Shown here one piece after another: positions 63,554 to 64,000 of a DNA stretch of 64,000 nucleotides (position 1 is the first letter of the stretch; the number at the start of each line of letters is the position of its first letter). The notes under the pieces are model-generated. The model was not told where the DNA came from. It saw only the letters and a list, made by a program, of their open reading frames with translations, and searched no databases. A program made the position numbers and the translations under genes. The DNA comes from Paenimyroides ummariense (GTDB lineage: Bacteria; Bacteroidota; Bacteroidia; Flavobacteriales; Flavobacteriaceae), in assembly GCF_900115115.1 (NCBI RefSeq), contig NZ_FOVI01000010.1:1-64000 (forward strand), read 5' to 3'.

Positions 63554-64000
63554 ATGAAAATTAATAAACTACTCTTTTTTCTACTAGCTGTATTTAGTTT
63601 AAATTCATGTGTAGAATATGTAGATAATGGTACCATACCAACTGGACCTGAGATACCCGAAGAACTAAAGTTTGTAGCTGTACATAGTAATCCTAATGAA
63701 GCTAAATATATTGGCGATAAATTTGAGTTTACAGCAGCTTTAAATGGTGTAGATGTAACTAAATCTACTAAATTTAAAGTAAACGGTACTACAATGCCAA
63801 GTAATACCTATACACCTGTTAAAACAGGACCGCATACGGTTATTGCAACAATGGACGATTATACCTCTACGTTTAAATTTACTGTTCAAGAAAAGGAAGA
63901 AGAACCGGAACCGACAGGTAATAGAATTGAGTATGATGGTGATTGGAAGCCTGTAACTAATACATTTTGGATAGCTACTGGCGATCCAACTCCAAATACT
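63554..64000 (+). CDS. Lipoprotein, truncated by the window edge
   Basis: From ATG 63554 the frame stays open to the end of the window. The N-terminus is a lipoprotein signal (LLFFLLAVFSLNSCVEY, lipid-attachment Cys at residue 19). After it comes an acidic, Ig-like region (about 35-115) and a Glu/Pro linker (EKEEEPEPTGN) before a second domain that begins near RIEYDGDWKPVTNTFW. The architecture fits an exported surface lipoprotein; the C-terminus is unseen. Confidence 0.75.
   Translation, partial: MKINKLLFFLLAVFSLNSCVEYVDNGTIPTGPEIPEELKFVAVHSNPNEAKYIGDKFEFTAALNGVDVTKSTKFKVNGTTMPSNTYTPVKTGPHTVIATMDDYTSTFKFTVQEKEEEPEPTGNRIEYDGDWKPVTNTFWIATGDPTPNT

Overview
The window is about 64 kb of low-GC chromosome from a member of the Bacteroidota, almost certainly family Flavobacteriaceae (Flavobacterium/Myroides-like; the genus cannot be fixed from the sequence alone). 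The evidence is a complete gldK-gldL-gldM-gldN block (gliding motility / type IX secretion), promoters of the Bacteroidota type (TTG, about 17-22 nt, TAnnTTTG), no obvious Shine-Dalgarno sequences, DUF177-rpmF and accB-accC next to fabH, GSCFA, DUF2723, DUF4230 and OMP_b-brl_3 proteins, and several palindromic intergenic repeats of a kind familiar from flavobacterial genomes. No prophage, CRISPR array, complete insertion sequence or large accessory island was seen; this is mainly housekeeping chromosome with small insertions.

Layout. 0.1-5.3 kb (minus): fatty-acid initiation (accC, accB, fabH), rpmF with its DUF177 partner, and pdxA; pdxA diverges from ribE through back-to-back promoters. 6.1-9.6 kb (minus): two beta-carbonic anhydrases, a SulP anion transporter and a small exported protein, which look like an inorganic-carbon module. 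9.7-9.9 kb: twin tRNA-Gln genes with a clear promoter. 10.0-14.6 kb (plus): a large DUF2723 membrane protein and thiL, separated by three 22-bp tandem repeats. 14.7-22.0 kb (minus): miaB, a sigma54-type AAA+ activator, lptE, a TPR-like protein, secG, groES, a frameshifted four-helix-bundle gene inserted between groES and groEL, and groEL. 22.1-23.6 kb (plus): a SLOG-like protein paired with a WYL regulator. 23.7-35.3 kb (plus): topA, an arginase-fold protein lacking its metal ligands, gldKLMN, an FAD oxidoreductase and an ABC-F ATPase. 35.3-38.0 kb (minus): a DUF4136 lipoprotein and urocanate hydratase fused to an N-terminal DUF5522 domain. 38.1-42.1 kb (plus): a ParE/RelE-type toxin-antitoxin pair, then a tightly packed HExxH protein, ACC-deaminase-like enzyme, glucosaminidase and hemL. 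42.1-51.3 kb (minus): two tandem outer-membrane barrel paralogues, then a TonB-dependent receptor with a PepSY protein (iron uptake). 51.4-57.3 kb: alpha/beta hydrolase, der, era, twin initiator tRNA genes (plus), and a MerR-LemA-TPM-TPM operon (minus). 57.4-64.0 kb (plus): alaS carrying an in-frame repeat-derived insert, several small genes, a 26-codon ORF with its own promoter and terminator, and the start of a lipoprotein cut by the window edge.

Most distinctive items: (1) an in-frame copy of half of a dispersed palindromic repeat inside alaS, with a fuller palindromic copy after ribE; (2) the broken four-helix-bundle gene, flanked by short repeats, splitting groES from groEL; (3) the DUF5522-HutU fusion; (4) the SLOG-WYL pair; (5) the self-contained 26-codon transcription unit at 62.5-62.7 kb. 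None of these can be proved to be a new system from the sequence alone.
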